Notes: generated by a model not told the origin, from the sequence alone. A DNA stretch of 64,000 bases from Flavobacteriaceae bacterium UBA5534 (GCA_002426015.1 DINS01000017.1:64230-128229), one strand, 5' to 3'; positions 16,098-26,295 are shown, numbered from the stretch's first letter. Made by a program: numbers and translations.

Positions 16098-17378
16098 ATG
16101 AATAAAAAATACTACACACTTTTGTCTGTTATTTCTCTAATAATCTGCAGCTGTGCAAATGATGAGAACCATCTAATTGAAGAGGAGATTGTTTTAACTG
16201 ATAATATTGAGGTTTATAATTCAAATTTAATTGAAGATAGCTATGTTCTTGCTGTAGAGGGAGGAGGAACAGAAGCATATCTTTTAGACAAACAAGGTCA
16301 TAAAAGATATACTTGGCAATTTGAAGACAATTTAGGCAATGATTTAGAGCTGTTGCCAAACGGACAACTTATCGGGATTTTTAAATCAGAAGCCCCAACT
16401 ATTACTTATGGAGGGTATGGTGGTAAGATTAAGATTATAAATAGTGATGGCTCCGTTTCTTGGGAATACGAATATTCATCCACTAATTACATTGCGCATC
16501 ATGATGTTGAAATGCTTTCTAATGGAAATGTTTTGTTTTTAGTTTGGGAGAGAATATCTGCACTTGAAGCCCAATCAGCAGGTGTCAATACAACTGTAGA
16601 TATATTCCCTGAAGCATTAATTGAAGTAAACCCAAGCACCAATCAAATTGTTTGGGAATGGCATAGTTGGGACCATATCGTACAAGACATCAATCCTAAT
16701 GCGCTTAACTATGGTGTTGTAAGTTCTAATCCTCAATTGATAAACATCAATTATAATATCGCTTTTACTAATGGAGATATCATGCATGCCAACGGAATAG
16801 ATTTAGATGAACAAAGGGACGTTATTTTTATTAGTGTCAATGAATTTAGTGAAATTTGGGTCATCGATCATAGTACCACTACAGCTGAAGCATCATCCAA
16901 TAGTGGTGGAAATTATAACAAAGGAGGAAATTTACTTTATAGATTTGGTAATCCGGAAGCCTATAACAATACATTTGGTCAACGATTATTTTACAACAAC
17001 CATTATCCAAACTTTCTCGAAAATAATGTCCAAGGCGCTGGGAATCTTCTTGTTTATGTGAATAGTTTTACCAACACACAATCGATTGTTTATGAATTGA
17101 ATATTCCTGAAGTTTTTAATTTGCAACCCAATATTAACAACGAACCTTCTGTAGTGTGGAGCTTTACAGACGAAAACTTGTTTTTTGGTCGACTTTCTGG
17201 AGCAGTTAGGCTAACTAACGGAAATACTTTAATATGTGAAGGTGATTATGGTTTTTGGGAAGTAACTTCTAATGGTGACGTTGCTTGGAAATATGCAAAA
17301 TCTGACGCAGGTGATGTGTTTTGGAGAGGTTACAATTATAACAAAAACTCCGAAGCCATAAATAATCTTGGTCTTTAA
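16098..17378 (+). CDS. Lipoprotein of the arylsulfotransferase-like propeller family
   Basis: An exported 427-residue lipoprotein. I start it at the ATG at 16098 because that opens a clean lipoprotein signal (MNKKYYTLLSVISLIICSC, lipidated Cys about residue 19); the frame is open upstream but that stretch overlaps the sigma gene promoter region. Repeated W-x-W/Y blades such as SVSWEYEYSS, IVWEWHSWDH, PSVVWSFTD and DVAWKYAKS, and HHDVEMLSNGNVLF, recall the arylsulfotransferase (ASST_2) propeller. Catalytic activity is not certain. It ends 4 nt from the convergent polyprenyl synthase gene. Confidence 0.78.
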   Translation: MNKKYYTLLSVISLIICSCANDENHLIEEEIVLTDNIEVYNSNLIEDSYVLAVEGGGTEAYLLDKQGHKRYTWQFEDNLGNDLELLPNGQLIGIFKSEAPTITYGGYGGKIKIINSDGSVSWEYEYSSTNYIAHHDVEMLSNGNVLFLVWERISALEAQSAGVNTTVDIFPEALIEVNPSTNQIVWEWHSWDHIVQDINPNALNYGVVSSNPQLININYNIAFTNGDIMHANGIDLDEQRDVIFISVNEFSEIWVIDHSTTTAEASSNSGGNYNKGGNLLYRFGNPEAYNNTFGQRLFYNNHYPNFLENNVQGAGNLLVYVNSFTNTQSIVYELNIPEVFNLQPNINNEPSVVWSFTDENLFFGRLSGAVRLTNGNTLICEGDYGFWEVTSNGDVAWKYAKSDAGDVFWRGYNYNKNSEAINNLGL

Positions 17379-17382
17379 CCAC

Positions 17383-18360
17383 TTATTTTTTTCTATCAAT
17401 AACGTAGTTAACCATTAACAATAAAGAATTTTTAAACTCCGATTCTGGATAATTGTTTAAAATAGTTAAAGCCTCATCTTTAAACTCCAACATTTTTGTG
17501 ACAGCATAGTCTAAACCTCCATGTGATTTCACAAAGTCAATGACTTCATTTACTCGTTGTTTGTCTTTATTATGATTTTTAATAGAATTAATCAACCATT
17601 TTTTTTCAGATTTAGAACACGTATTCAAGACATGAATTAATGGCAAGGTCATTTTTTGTTCTTTAATGTCTATTCCTGTTGGTTTGCCAATGGCTTCATT
17701 ACCATAATCGAACAAGTCATCTTTAATTTGAAACGCCATTCCTATTAATTCTCCAAACTTGCGCATGGTCTCCACATCAGGGGAATTTGGCCTTACAGAT
17801 GCGGCTCCTAGACTGCAACAAGCCGCGATTAAAGTGGCTGTTTTTTGGCGAATAATCTCGTAATAGACCGTTTCAGTAATATCCAGTTGCCTAGCTTTTT
17901 CTATTTGAAGTAGTTCGCCTTCACTCATTTCGCGAACAGCTACAGATATGATTTTTAATAAATCGAAATCGTTGTTATCAATAGAAAGCAATAGTCCTTT
18001 AGAAAGTAGATAATCTCCGATAAGAACAGCTATCTTGTTTTTCCACAGTGCATTTATTGAGAAAAATCCACGTCGTCTGTTGCTATCGTCCACCACGTCG
18101 TCATGCACCAAAGTCGCAGTATGAATTAATTCTATAACAGAGGCTCCTCGATAAGTGCGCTCACTAACCTGACCATTATCAACCATTTTAGCCACCAAAA
18201 ACACAAACATAGGACGCATTTGTTTCCCTTTTCGATTTACTATATAATGAGTGATACGGTTTAATAAAGCAACCTTACTCGACATAGAAAGTAAGAACTT
18301 CTGTTCAAAAAGTTCCATCTCATAAGCTATGGGCTGCTTTATTTGCTCTACTATTTTCAA
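17383..18360 (-). CDS. Polyprenyl (octaprenyl/heptaprenyl-type) diphosphate synthase
   Basis: A trans-prenyltransferase that makes the side chain of menaquinone or a similar lipid. The first aspartate-rich motif is in HDDVVDDSNRRRG and the second in FQIKDDLFDY. GKQMRPMFVFLVAKM is the usual N-terminal signature. The length of 325 is typical. The small convergent gap with no terminator is notable, and no partner subunit is seen. Confidence 0.9.
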   Translation of the reverse strand: MKIVEQIKQPIAYEMELFEQKFLLSMSSKVALLNRITHYIVNRKGKQMRPMFVFLVAKMVDNGQVSERTYRGASVIELIHTATLVHDDVVDDSNRRRGFFSINALWKNKIAVLIGDYLLSKGLLLSIDNNDFDLLKIISVAVREMSEGELLQIEKARQLDITETVYYEIIRQKTATLIAACCSLGAASVRPNSPDVETMRKFGELIGMAFQIKDDLFDYGNEAIGKPTGIDIKEQKMTLPLIHVLNTCSKSEKKWLINSIKNHNKDKQRVNEVIDFVKSHGGLDYAVTKMLEFKDEALTILNNYPESEFKNSLLLMVNYVIDRKK

Positions 18361-18543
18361 AAGCTACTATAGATGAATTTAAAACTTAACAAACCTACTA
18401 AAAAAGCTGGTGAAAAGCTATTCAAAAAAGCCATTTGCACTTGAACGATTAAATTAGTTTTTTGTCGTTAAATTCGGATTAACTCTTAATATTTCGTAAC
18501 TTGTCTAATTAAATTATCAATTAATTCTTTAAATATCAAGCTT

Positions 18544-20187
18544 ATGAAAAAAATTACATTATTGCTTTTATTATCCTTCTCATTTTCTTTTGGCCAAGTA
18601 CTGACCCAAGATTTTGAAGGCGGATTGACATTACCTGCTGGTTGGACAAACAATGACATCCAAGGAGGTGGTGAAGTTTGGACCTTTGCCACAGGCGGAG
18701 AAGCTGTTGGTTATACTCCACCAAATACTCTTTATTATTCAACCGGATTACTAGTAGGTAATTATGCCCTTTTTGACAGTGATGGTTATGGAGGTGCTGG
18801 ACCAGCGGAAAATGCAGCATTAGAAAGCCCTGCGTTTGATTGTTCTAGCTTAACTTTGATTGAGCTTTCATTCAACCATTATTTTACAGCTGGTTATGGA
18901 GGTATAGGTTACGTTGAAGTTTATAATGGATCTTCTTGGATACAAGTTGCTTCCTATACAGGAGCAAGCCAAACGAATTCTTCATTTGGGTTAGTAACTT
19001 TAGACGTAACAACTCAATTAACAGGCGTCACTAACGCAAGAGTAAGATTTAGATGGACAGGAGACTACGCTTGGGGCTGGGCATTTGATAACGTGGTTGT
19101 CCAAGAAGGACCATCATGTCTTGTTCCTACTACCTTTACTGCTGGTACTGTCACTACAACATCTTTTGAAGTAAACTGGGTAGATACCAATACTGGTACA
19201 CCAACATGGGAAATAGAATGGGGAGCAGAAGGCTTTATACAAGGTGCTGGAACACCAGTCACTGGTTTAACTGCTGCAACCTATAATTTTACACCATTAA
19301 CAGCTGACACAACTTATGATTTTTATATCCGAACCAATTGTGGTGGTGCAGAAGGCGATAGTGAATGGGTTGGCCCTTTAAGTTTTACGACTCTTTATGA
19401 TTGTAGTGGATATACAGGCCTGCCTTTTAGCGAGGATTTTGATAGTGAAAATGCTTTTTTAACTTGTTATAGCGTTGAAGATGTTGATGCAAATGGCACA
19501 AGCTGGATACAACAATTTTTAGATTTAGATGGTGATCTTTCAGATGAAAGTTTTGCGACAAATGGAGCAAATGCAACTGTAACAAAAGATGATTGGTTAA
19601 TTTCACCTCCAATTAGCTTAACTGCTGGTAATACATACAATTTCAACTTCAAATATAATGGGGCTAATAATGGTGCAACTAATCCTGCAAACGAAACGTT
19701 AACAGTTCTATTAATTGATGCTGCAGCTTCTACTGGAAATGTTCTTACAACATTATTTACCCAATCTGGTATTACACAAAATGGGGCTTTTGCTGATTTA
19801 GAAACAAATGCAACTGTACAAACTCCAACTTATGTATCGACTGTCACGGGAGATTATTATTTGGCATTCCATACAACAACTCCTGCACCAACTGGTTTTT
19901 TACTTGTCTTTGATTATAGTATCACTGAAACACTAGGTGTTAATGATTTTGATACTAACACGTTTACACATTTTTATAACAAAGATGTTGATGTGCTGAC
20001 ATTAAACTCTACAAGTCTTGCTTTTGATAACATTTCAATATTTAATGTTCTTGGTCAAGAAGTTATAAATAGAAATCTATCTCAAATGAGTGAAACTATT
20101 GATATGTCGTCTTTAAAAGATGGTGTTTATTTGGCCAAAGTAACTATTGAAGGTCAATCGCAAACTATTAAACTTTTAAAACATTAA
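18544..20187 (+). CDS. T9SS-exported protein with jelly-roll and fibronectin III domains
   Basis: A 547-residue secreted protein. A signal peptide (MKKITLLLLLSFSFSFGQ) is followed by a choice-of-anchor-J/MAM-like beta domain starting QDFEGGLTLPAGW, a fibronectin III domain (about residues 190-280, TTFTAGTVTTTSFEVNW), a second anchor-J-like domain (LPFSEDFDSENAF), and a type A T9SS sorting domain at the C terminus (ISIFNVLGQEVINRN, DGVYLAKVTIEGQ). The C-terminal domain is removed on passage through the type IX pore. It may be an adhesin or matrix protein; no enzyme motif is seen. Confidence 0.88.
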   Translation: MKKITLLLLLSFSFSFGQVLTQDFEGGLTLPAGWTNNDIQGGGEVWTFATGGEAVGYTPPNTLYYSTGLLVGNYALFDSDGYGGAGPAENAALESPAFDCSSLTLIELSFNHYFTAGYGGIGYVEVYNGSSWIQVASYTGASQTNSSFGLVTLDVTTQLTGVTNARVRFRWTGDYAWGWAFDNVVVQEGPSCLVPTTFTAGTVTTTSFEVNWVDTNTGTPTWEIEWGAEGFIQGAGTPVTGLTAATYNFTPLTADTTYDFYIRTNCGGAEGDSEWVGPLSFTTLYDCSGYTGLPFSEDFDSENAFLTCYSVEDVDANGTSWIQQFLDLDGDLSDESFATNGANATVTKDDWLISPPISLTAGNTYNFNFKYNGANNGATNPANETLTVLLIDAAASTGNVLTTLFTQSGITQNGAFADLETNATVQTPTYVSTVTGDYYLAFHTTTPAPTGFLLVFDYSITETLGVNDFDTNTFTHFYNKDVDVLTLNSTSLAFDNISIFNVLGQEVINRNLSQMSETIDMSSLKDGVYLAKVTIEGQSQTIKLLKH

Positions 20188-20209
20188 AACCGTTTTAATC
20201 TTATATAAT

Positions 20210-20241
20210 AAAAAAGAGCTACAATTTGTAGCTCTTTTTTT
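20210..20241. terminator. Bidirectional terminator between the T9SS gene and rlmN
   Basis: GAGCTACAA and TTGTAGCTC arms flanked by A and T runs, so it can act on both strands. It separates two convergent genes. Confidence 0.88.
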
Positions 20242-20242
20242 A

Positions 20243-21283
20243 TTATGACTTATTTGCCAATTGCCCACAAGCGGCATCAATATCCTTACCTCGAGAACGC
20301 CTAACGGTTACTGTAATGTTATTGGCCTCGAGCACGGATGTGTACATATCGATGGCTTTTGTATTGGCTTGTCTAAACTCGCCATCATCAATTGGGTTAT
20401 ACTCAATAAGATTGACCTTACTAGGTGCAAACTTGCAGAACTTAATCAAGGCATCGACATCCTTTTTACTATCATTGATACCTTCCCAAACAACATATTC
20501 ATAAGTAATGATGTTTTTGGTCTTGGCGTACCAATATTCCAACGCTTCTCTTAAATCGGCTAACGGAAATGTCGCATTGAATGGCATTATCGACGTACGA
20601 ACCTCATCAATAGCTGAATGTAATGATACCGCAAGTCCAAATTTGACCTCATCATCTGCCATTTTCTTGATCATTTTTGGCACTCCAGATGTTGATACAA
20701 CAATCCGCTTTGGTGACATTCCCAAGCCTTCTGGTGACGTAATTTTGTCAATGGCTTTAATGACATTGTTATAGTTCATAAGTGGCTCACCCATTCCCAT
20801 AAAAACGATATTGCTCAATGGCCTATCAAAATACAAACGGCTTTCTTTATCAATGGCAACCACTTGGTCAAATATCTCATCTGGATTAAGGTTGCGCATA
20901 CGTTTAAGACGTGCTGTGGCACAAAATTTACAATCTAAACTACAACCTACTTGAGAGGACACACATGCTGTGGTTCGCTTAGCTGTTGGTATCAATACAG
21001 ACTCTACAATCAACCCATCATGCAATCGAACGGCATTTTTAACGGTACCATCGCTGCTGCGCTGCATTTGGTCAACTTTGATGTGGTTGATGACGAAATG
21101 GTCTTCGAGCATTTGACGCGTCTCTTTTGAGATATTGGTCATATCTTCAAACGAATGTGCGCCTTTGCTCCATAACCATTCATAAACTTGATTGCCCCTG
21201 AACGCTTTATCGCCTTCTTTTACAAAAAAGTTGCGTAACTCATCTTTGGTTAATGCTCGTATGTCTTTCTTTTTTGTTTCCAT
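20243..21283 (-). CDS. rlmN: Dual-specificity 23S rRNA/tRNA adenine-C2 methyltransferase RlmN
   Basis: A radical SAM enzyme that methylates C2 of A2503 in 23S rRNA and A37 in some tRNAs. The cluster-binding motif is C114-x3-C118-x2-C121 (GCSLDCKFCATARL). FMGMGEPLMNY and a C-terminal cysteine in DIDAACGQLA (second catalytic Cys) are present. The length of 346 is normal. It is separated from queA by 227 nt that contain a structured repeat. Confidence 0.96.
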   Translation of the reverse strand: METKKKDIRALTKDELRNFFVKEGDKAFRGNQVYEWLWSKGAHSFEDMTNISKETRQMLEDHFVINHIKVDQMQRSSDGTVKNAVRLHDGLIVESVLIPTAKRTTACVSSQVGCSLDCKFCATARLKRMRNLNPDEIFDQVVAIDKESRLYFDRPLSNIVFMGMGEPLMNYNNVIKAIDKITSPEGLGMSPKRIVVSTSGVPKMIKKMADDEVKFGLAVSLHSAIDEVRTSIMPFNATFPLADLREALEYWYAKTKNIITYEYVVWEGINDSKKDVDALIKFCKFAPSKVNLIEYNPIDDGEFRQANTKAIDMYTSVLEANNITVTVRRSRGKDIDAACGQLANKS

Positions 21284-21356
21284 TGTTGATGCAAAAATAG
21301 ATATTAGATGTTAGACAATAGCTGATAGTTAATAGATTTTTTAGATTGCTGATTTT

Positions 21357-21462
21357 GCATTAGGGATTGAGGCATTGTTGGAGCTCTCTCGATTTTTATC
21401 GAGAAGCGACTGCCGAAAGCCCGACCCGAGTCCTGAACTTGTTTCAGGATAAGGGAAATGCC
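21357..21462 (+). repeat. Structured flavobacterial repeat, copy 2
   Basis: A 106-nt copy of the element at 6362. The closing stem is GCATT (21357-21361) with AATGC (21457-21461), a paired change from GCGTT/AACGC in the other two copies. Hairpin A is closed by GGCA/TGCC and capped by TCTCGAT-TTTT-ATCGAGA. Hairpin B carries TCCTGAA and TTCAGGA arms. It lies antisense between queA and rlmN. Confidence 0.78.
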
Positions 21463-21510
21463 ATAAAAAAAGCCTTGATAAACAAGGCTCTTCTATAAGG
21501 TATATTGTGA

Positions 21511-22560
21511 TTAGAGGATCAACATTGCGTCGCCATAGGTGTAGAAACGGTATTTTTCTTTCACGGCTTCTTCATAGGCTTTTTTCATGAAGTCATGACC
21601 TGCAAATGCCGAAACCATCATTAACAAAGTTGACTTTGGTGTATGGAAATTGGTAATCATACAGTTGGCAATGCTAAAATCGTAAGGTGGAAAAATGAAC
21701 TTATTGGTCCATCCAGAAAACTCATTAAGAGTTCCATTAGAAGACACCGAGCTCTCAATAGCTCGCATTGTGGTCGTACCTACTGCACAAACACGCTTTT
21801 TGTTTTTCTTTGCATTATTGACCTTATCTGCTTCTGATTGTAAAATGAATGCTTCTTCACTATCCATTTTGTGTTTAGATAAATCTTCTACTTCGACAGG
21901 GTTAAAAGTCCCTAAACCTACGTGCAAGGTCACTTCGGCAAAATCGATACCTTTTATTTCTAATCGTTTTAAAAGATGTTTAGAAAAATGCAATCCTGCT
22001 GTTGGTGCTGCGACTGCACCTTCATTTTTTGCGAAAATAGTTTGGTAACGTTCTTCGTCTTCTGGCTCTACTTCTCTTTTGATGTATTTTGGAAGTGGTG
22101 TTTCGCCAAGCATTGTCAATTTTTGGCGGAATTCTTTATAAGAGCCATCATACAAGAAACGAAGCGTACGTCCTCTTGAAGTTGTATTATCAATAACTTC
22201 GGCAACCAATGTGTCGTCGTCTCCAAAGTAAAGCTTATTGCCAATACGAATTTTACGTGCTGGATCTACCAATACATCCCAAAGACGTTGTTCTTCATTA
22301 AGTTCTCTTAATAAGAACACTTCGATACGAGCTCCTGTTTTTTCTTTGTTGCCATATAAACGTGCTGGAAACACTTTGGTATTGTTAAGTATCATCACAT
22401 CACCTTCATCGAAATAATCGATAACATCTTTAAACATTTTATGTTCAATGGTTTTGGTCTTGCGATTTAATACCATTAAACGAGCTTCATCTCTGTTTTC
22501 GGCAGGATGTTCGGCTAATAATTCTTCTGGAAGTTTAAAATTGAAGTGTGATAATTTCAT
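21511..22560 (-). CDS. queA: S-adenosylmethionine:tRNA ribosyltransferase-isomerase QueA
   Basis: Moves the ribosyl group of SAM onto 7-aminomethyl-7-deazaguanine in tRNA during queuosine synthesis. The 349 residues include MILNNTKVFPARLYG, AAPTAGLHFSKHLL and VTLHVGLGTFNPV, all hallmarks. A promoter with a perfect -7 box lies at 22629-22636. It sits between aroA and rlmN. Confidence 0.96.
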   Translation of the reverse strand: MKLSHFNFKLPEELLAEHPAENRDEARLMVLNRKTKTIEHKMFKDVIDYFDEGDVMILNNTKVFPARLYGNKEKTGARIEVFLLRELNEEQRLWDVLVDPARKIRIGNKLYFGDDDTLVAEVIDNTTSRGRTLRFLYDGSYKEFRQKLTMLGETPLPKYIKREVEPEDEERYQTIFAKNEGAVAAPTAGLHFSKHLLKRLEIKGIDFAEVTLHVGLGTFNPVEVEDLSKHKMDSEEAFILQSEADKVNNAKKNKKRVCAVGTTTMRAIESSVSSNGTLNEFSGWTNKFIFPPYDFSIANCMITNFHTPKSTLLMMVSAFAGHDFMKKAYEEAVKEKYRFYTYGDAMLIL

Positions 22561-22628
22561 ATAGTGTTTGTTTTTTCTTTTCTCGTCCTGAAAGTTCGGG
22601 AGTGAGAATCTAATTTTTTAACAGGCTG

Positions 22629-22636
22629 CAAATATA
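22629..22636 (-). promoter_or_regulatory. -7 element of the queA promoter
   Basis: The minus strand reads TATATTTG, a perfect TAnnTTTG match, with a CTTG box 21 nt upstream. It lies 69 nt before the queA start and just past the aroA stop, so queA need not depend on read-through from aroA. Confidence 0.55.
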
Positions 22637-22675
22637 CAATCTGAAAATAGGGGTTGTCAAGTAAATGGCCGATTA

Positions 22676-23926
22676 TTATTGAGTAATTTTAAAACCGATG
22701 GATTTTAGGTCTTTCCAAAAGGTAGGATACGATTTTGTGACGACCATGGCATCTTCTATTTGAATGGAGGTTTTAAGTGCTAAAGGTGCAAATGCCATTG
22801 CCATACGATGGTCGTTGTAGGTAGTGATAGCCTCGCTTAAAGAGGAACTCATTAGTGACGCAAATAAAGTATTTGATTTTAGATGCAAGCTATCGTCTGT
22901 GATTTTTACTTGCCCACCAAGTTTTTCAATCTCGGTTTTGAGTGCCAACAATCGATCGGTTTCTTTAATTTTTAAAGTATGGAGACCTGTTAGATGGCAT
23001 TCTAGACCCAGTGCAAAAGATGTTACTGCTATGGTTTGAGCAATATCTGGTGAATTTGACAAATCGAAGTTGATTGTGGACTGTTTTTTAACATTTTCTG
23101 ATTTTTGAAGTGTTATCAAATTATCCTCAAAAGTGGTTATGACCCCAAAATGTCTGTACAAGTCTAACAAAATGGAATCTCCTTGCAGACTATTTTGTTT
23201 ATAACTTGAAAGTGTGATTTTTGTTCCTATTTCTGACAAGGCAATTATACTATAAAAATAAGAGGCAGACGACCAATCGGATTCTACTGTTATGGAATCT
23301 GTAGCTTTTGGTGCTGTGTTTTGGTGGACGATAATCACATTTTCTTTAAACGACGTTTTCACTCCAATTTGATTCAACAATTCTAATGTCATATTGATAT
23401 ATGGCACTGATGTGATATCGCCTTCCAAAGTGAGCTTCAATCCGTTTTTAAGCTTTGGAGCTATCAAAAGCAATGCAGAGATATATTGACTACTCACATT
23501 GGCTTTTAAAGTTACTTTATCTTTTGTAAGTGTCTTACCTTTAATTTTTAGAGGTGGGCAACCATCAGTTTCTAGATAAGCTATATCTGCTCCCAATGAA
23601 TTTAAGGCCTCAACAAGTACTTGTATTGGTCGCTCTTTCATGCGAGAAGAGCCTGTTAGCGTGATTTCTTTCCCTTCTTGTGTGGAAAAAAAAGCTGTTA
23701 AAAATCGCATGGCTGTACCAGCATGATGCACATCTATAATGCTAGACTCTGACTTTAATGCTAATTGCATTACATTGGAATCATCAGAATCTGACAGGTT
23801 TTCAATTTTAATGTCTGGGTATATGGCCTGCAGTAGCAACAGTCTGTTTGACTCACTTTTGGAGCCAGTGATAATGACTGATGGGCTATCATTTTTGATT
23901 TTAGATTTATGAAGCGTTATTGTCAT
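22676..23926 (-). CDS. aroA: 3-phosphoshikimate 1-carboxyvinyltransferase (EPSP synthase)
   Basis: The shikimate-pathway enzyme joining shikimate 3-phosphate and PEP. Substrate-binding blocks are GSKSESNRLLLL (about residues 21-32), HAGTAMRFLTAFF and TYNDHRMAMAFAPLAL. The length of 416 fits. It lies 4 nt after the MazG-like gene and belongs to the same minus-strand run as the Phe/Tyr operon, so aromatic synthesis genes cluster here. Confidence 0.94.
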   Translation of the reverse strand: MTITLHKSKIKNDSPSVIITGSKSESNRLLLLQAIYPDIKIENLSDSDDSNVMQLALKSESSIIDVHHAGTAMRFLTAFFSTQEGKEITLTGSSRMKERPIQVLVEALNSLGADIAYLETDGCPPLKIKGKTLTKDKVTLKANVSSQYISALLLIAPKLKNGLKLTLEGDITSVPYINMTLELLNQIGVKTSFKENVIIVHQNTAPKATDSITVESDWSSASYFYSIIALSEIGTKITLSSYKQNSLQGDSILLDLYRHFGVITTFEDNLITLQKSENVKKQSTINFDLSNSPDIAQTIAVTSFALGLECHLTGLHTLKIKETDRLLALKTEIEKLGGQVKITDDSLHLKSNTLFASLMSSSLSEAITTYNDHRMAMAFAPLALKTSIQIEDAMVVTKSYPTFWKDLKSIGFKITQ

Positions 23927-23930
23927 TAAT

Positions 23931-24257
23931 CTATTTCAGCTTTTCATTGTTGTGATGTCTGTCGTGATCGCGCTTTGTTTTCTTATCCATCTTTTTATCA
24001 AAAGCTGATTGTAAATCGATTCCTGTTTGGTTTGCAAGGCACAAAACCACAAACATGACATCTGCCAATTCTTCACCGAGATCTTTGTCTTTATCACTTT
24101 CCTTCTCACTCTGCTCACCATAGCGTCGAGCTATTATACGCGCAACTTCACCGACTTCTTCGGTGAGTTGCGCCATATTAGTGAGCTCATTAAAATAACG
24201 AACGCCATGTGCATTTATCCAATCATCGACTTCCTTTTGGGCGTTTTTAATATCCAT
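23931..24257 (-). CDS. MazG-like nucleotide pyrophosphohydrolase
   Basis: A 108-residue all-alpha NTP pyrophosphatase of the MazG/dCTPase type. The metal-binding pattern is in LTEEVGEVARII and GEELADVMFVVLCLANQ (E-x-x-E then E-x-x-D). It probably hydrolyses a non-canonical or surplus NTP. It is squeezed between a DUF3857 gene (1 nt) and aroA (4 nt), so it is translated from the same message. Confidence 0.88.
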   Translation of the reverse strand: MDIKNAQKEVDDWINAHGVRYFNELTNMAQLTEEVGEVARIIARRYGEQSEKESDKDKDLGEELADVMFVVLCLANQTGIDLQSAFDKKMDKKTKRDHDRHHNNEKLK

Positions 24258-24258
24258 G

Positions 24259-26292
24259 TTATACTTTTTTAAGTACTACTTTTTCTGTTTGTTTTTCAAT
24301 CATTAATTGATAGAACTTTTTGTATTGCTCATACTCTGATGCTAAAATTAAAGATTTATTTAAATCTAATGAGATTGTAAACTGGATAAAGTTACCATTT
24401 AATTTTCCTAAATAGGTAAACTCACCATCAGTACCGTTAAATTGGAACTTTATACTCTCTGGCATTGTCTCAACTGTATAACCTTCGGGAAGCATAATAT
24501 TTACCATGTACTTATCTGCAATTGGATATACATAATCTATTGGGTAGTTTCTGATGTCTTCTTTAAAAGGGTTTTCGTCTGGAGCCAAAAATAACATTGG
24601 CGTGAGATATAGTTTTCCGCCAATATCTTCCATTGCATTATTGAATGTATAATCATACGATTGAGTGACTGGTTGAGCAACATCCTTCATATTCTCAATT
24701 TCAAAATTCGAAATTTCCAACTCCCCTTTACCTTTCTCAAGACTTTCTATCATTTCTTCAGTATTATAGTTTTCAAATTTGTTTCGAATTCCAAATGCCT
24801 GATAGTTTGTATATTGATTTCTCACCTTTCCAGTAGCAGATAAATCTGGATTTAGTTTTACGTTGATAGATACGTTTTCTTTTGAAGATATGGTGGGTAC
24901 TAAATCTACCCAAATAGAACTTCCATCTTCCCTGATGATACGTCCTAACCAGTTAAGCGCCTTTGTAGGCAAAATTCCTTCAGCTGTAAATTTTTGAGAA
25001 GCATCTAATAGAACTACATTGTTATCTGTTTCTAGCGCACAAACCACATAGTTAAATCCAGATCGAGTTGGCAGCAAAGGTATGCCATTACTTTTGGTAC
25101 TAACCAATACGGGATTTGCTTTGAGGCCAGCATAACGCAACATTGAGGTCAGCATCAAATTAATGTCTGCCACATTGCCCACACCTTCTTTATAGGCTTT
25201 AGCAACACCTTGATCGGTTGTATAGCCATGGTACTCATTCCATTTTACTTTAGATTTTACATAGTTAAAAATCAAAGATACTTTTTGCTGCGGGTCGGTA
25301 ATACCAGATAAAATTGCATCGATGTCTTTGTCATAGTATCCTTTTTTATTCAACTGATCACCAAAATCGGAATCATCATAGATGGTTTTGGTCACTTTAT
25401 CCCATGTAGTCGAAAGGTTTGTCAATGTTTCACCCGGAAATTGAACAGTTTCTAGCTCTAAAATCAGTCTGGCTTGATAATTACTCAAATTATCTACATA
25501 AGCTTCATCCTTTAAAGGTGGAATATTGGCTAAATTTGCAGAAATAACATCTGCGGTATAATCTATATTTGATGTTGATCTTTCTGTACCCATTACTGCG
25601 CCTGACATACCACCACTTCCTGTTCTAGTTTTAGTGTTTATTACAATTTGCCCTCTCTCTTTGGAAGGCACAAGGTTAGGAATATAAGTCGCTTTAGGGT
25701 TTAATAACGCTTTATATTTAAAATATTCTGGCGTTTTAATTTTAAGAGAGAAGTTTTTAATTGGGATTAATTGTTGAAACTCGATATCTTCAATACTGGT
25801 TTGTTGAGACTCTATCATGTATTCAAACTCTATTATGCAACCCTCTTTAATGTTGGGCATTGTGAATTTGGTCGTTTCCCAATATTTATTTGTCTTCTCT
25901 TCAAAAATACCATCTCTTTTGAGCTTGTCTTCTTCAATTTTTCCTCCTACAAGGTTATAAGTTATACCCTTGAGTCCGATCAAACTTTCATTGAGCGAAC
26001 TGGAACCTTCACTACTTGTATATAGTTTTATCAACTGGGTTGCATAATCAAATCCTTCCTTGTTATATATTTTAATACGTTCTTGAATTTCGTTTTGCTG
26101 TACAAACCCTTTTCCTTGTACATAATTGAATTTTATATTTTGGCTTCTGTATAGAATGGCAGCATTGGCTTCTGGGTAATCTGGGTCAGCCGTTTGAGAT
26201 AGCTCTTCCATGCTTATTTTACCAAATTTATAATTTTGTCCAATGAGTGTTTGTGCCAAACACAGCACAGCAATACATATTAGTTTTTTCAT
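24259..26292 (-). CDS. DUF3857 transglutaminase-like protein, catalytic residues lost
   Basis: An exported 677-residue protein with a signal peptide ending near LIGQ (residue 19), an N-terminal DUF3857 domain and a central transglutaminase-fold domain. The position of the catalytic Cys reads V374 (GVGNVADINLML) and the His block reads FNYVVC with Asn, so it is probably inactive as an enzyme. A C-terminal beta-rich part follows. It is 3 nt downstream of a second DUF3857 gene whose triad residues are largely kept. Confidence 0.85.
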   Translation of the reverse strand: MKKLICIAVLCLAQTLIGQNYKFGKISMEELSQTADPDYPEANAAILYRSQNIKFNYVQGKGFVQQNEIQERIKIYNKEGFDYATQLIKLYTSSEGSSSLNESLIGLKGITYNLVGGKIEEDKLKRDGIFEEKTNKYWETTKFTMPNIKEGCIIEFEYMIESQQTSIEDIEFQQLIPIKNFSLKIKTPEYFKYKALLNPKATYIPNLVPSKERGQIVINTKTRTGSGGMSGAVMGTERSTSNIDYTADVISANLANIPPLKDEAYVDNLSNYQARLILELETVQFPGETLTNLSTTWDKVTKTIYDDSDFGDQLNKKGYYDKDIDAILSGITDPQQKVSLIFNYVKSKVKWNEYHGYTTDQGVAKAYKEGVGNVADINLMLTSMLRYAGLKANPVLVSTKSNGIPLLPTRSGFNYVVCALETDNNVVLLDASQKFTAEGILPTKALNWLGRIIREDGSSIWVDLVPTISSKENVSINVKLNPDLSATGKVRNQYTNYQAFGIRNKFENYNTEEMIESLEKGKGELEISNFEIENMKDVAQPVTQSYDYTFNNAMEDIGGKLYLTPMLFLAPDENPFKEDIRNYPIDYVYPIADKYMVNIMLPEGYTVETMPESIKFQFNGTDGEFTYLGKLNGNFIQFTISLDLNKSLILASEYEQYKKFYQLMIEKQTEKVVLKKV

Positions 26293-26295
26293 TTG

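Noticed and set aside
18373..18444. Lys-rich 23-codon frame between the polyprenyl synthase and T9SS genes
   Set aside because: No promoter or aromatic, His or other regulatory codon pattern was found, and no terminator follows, so neither a leader peptide nor a toxin can be supported.
22581..22607. Partial palindrome CCTGAA/TTCGGG upstream of queA
   Set aside because: Arms are short and imperfect and the TGACA tail is missing; it may be a decayed repeat but is not listed as one.
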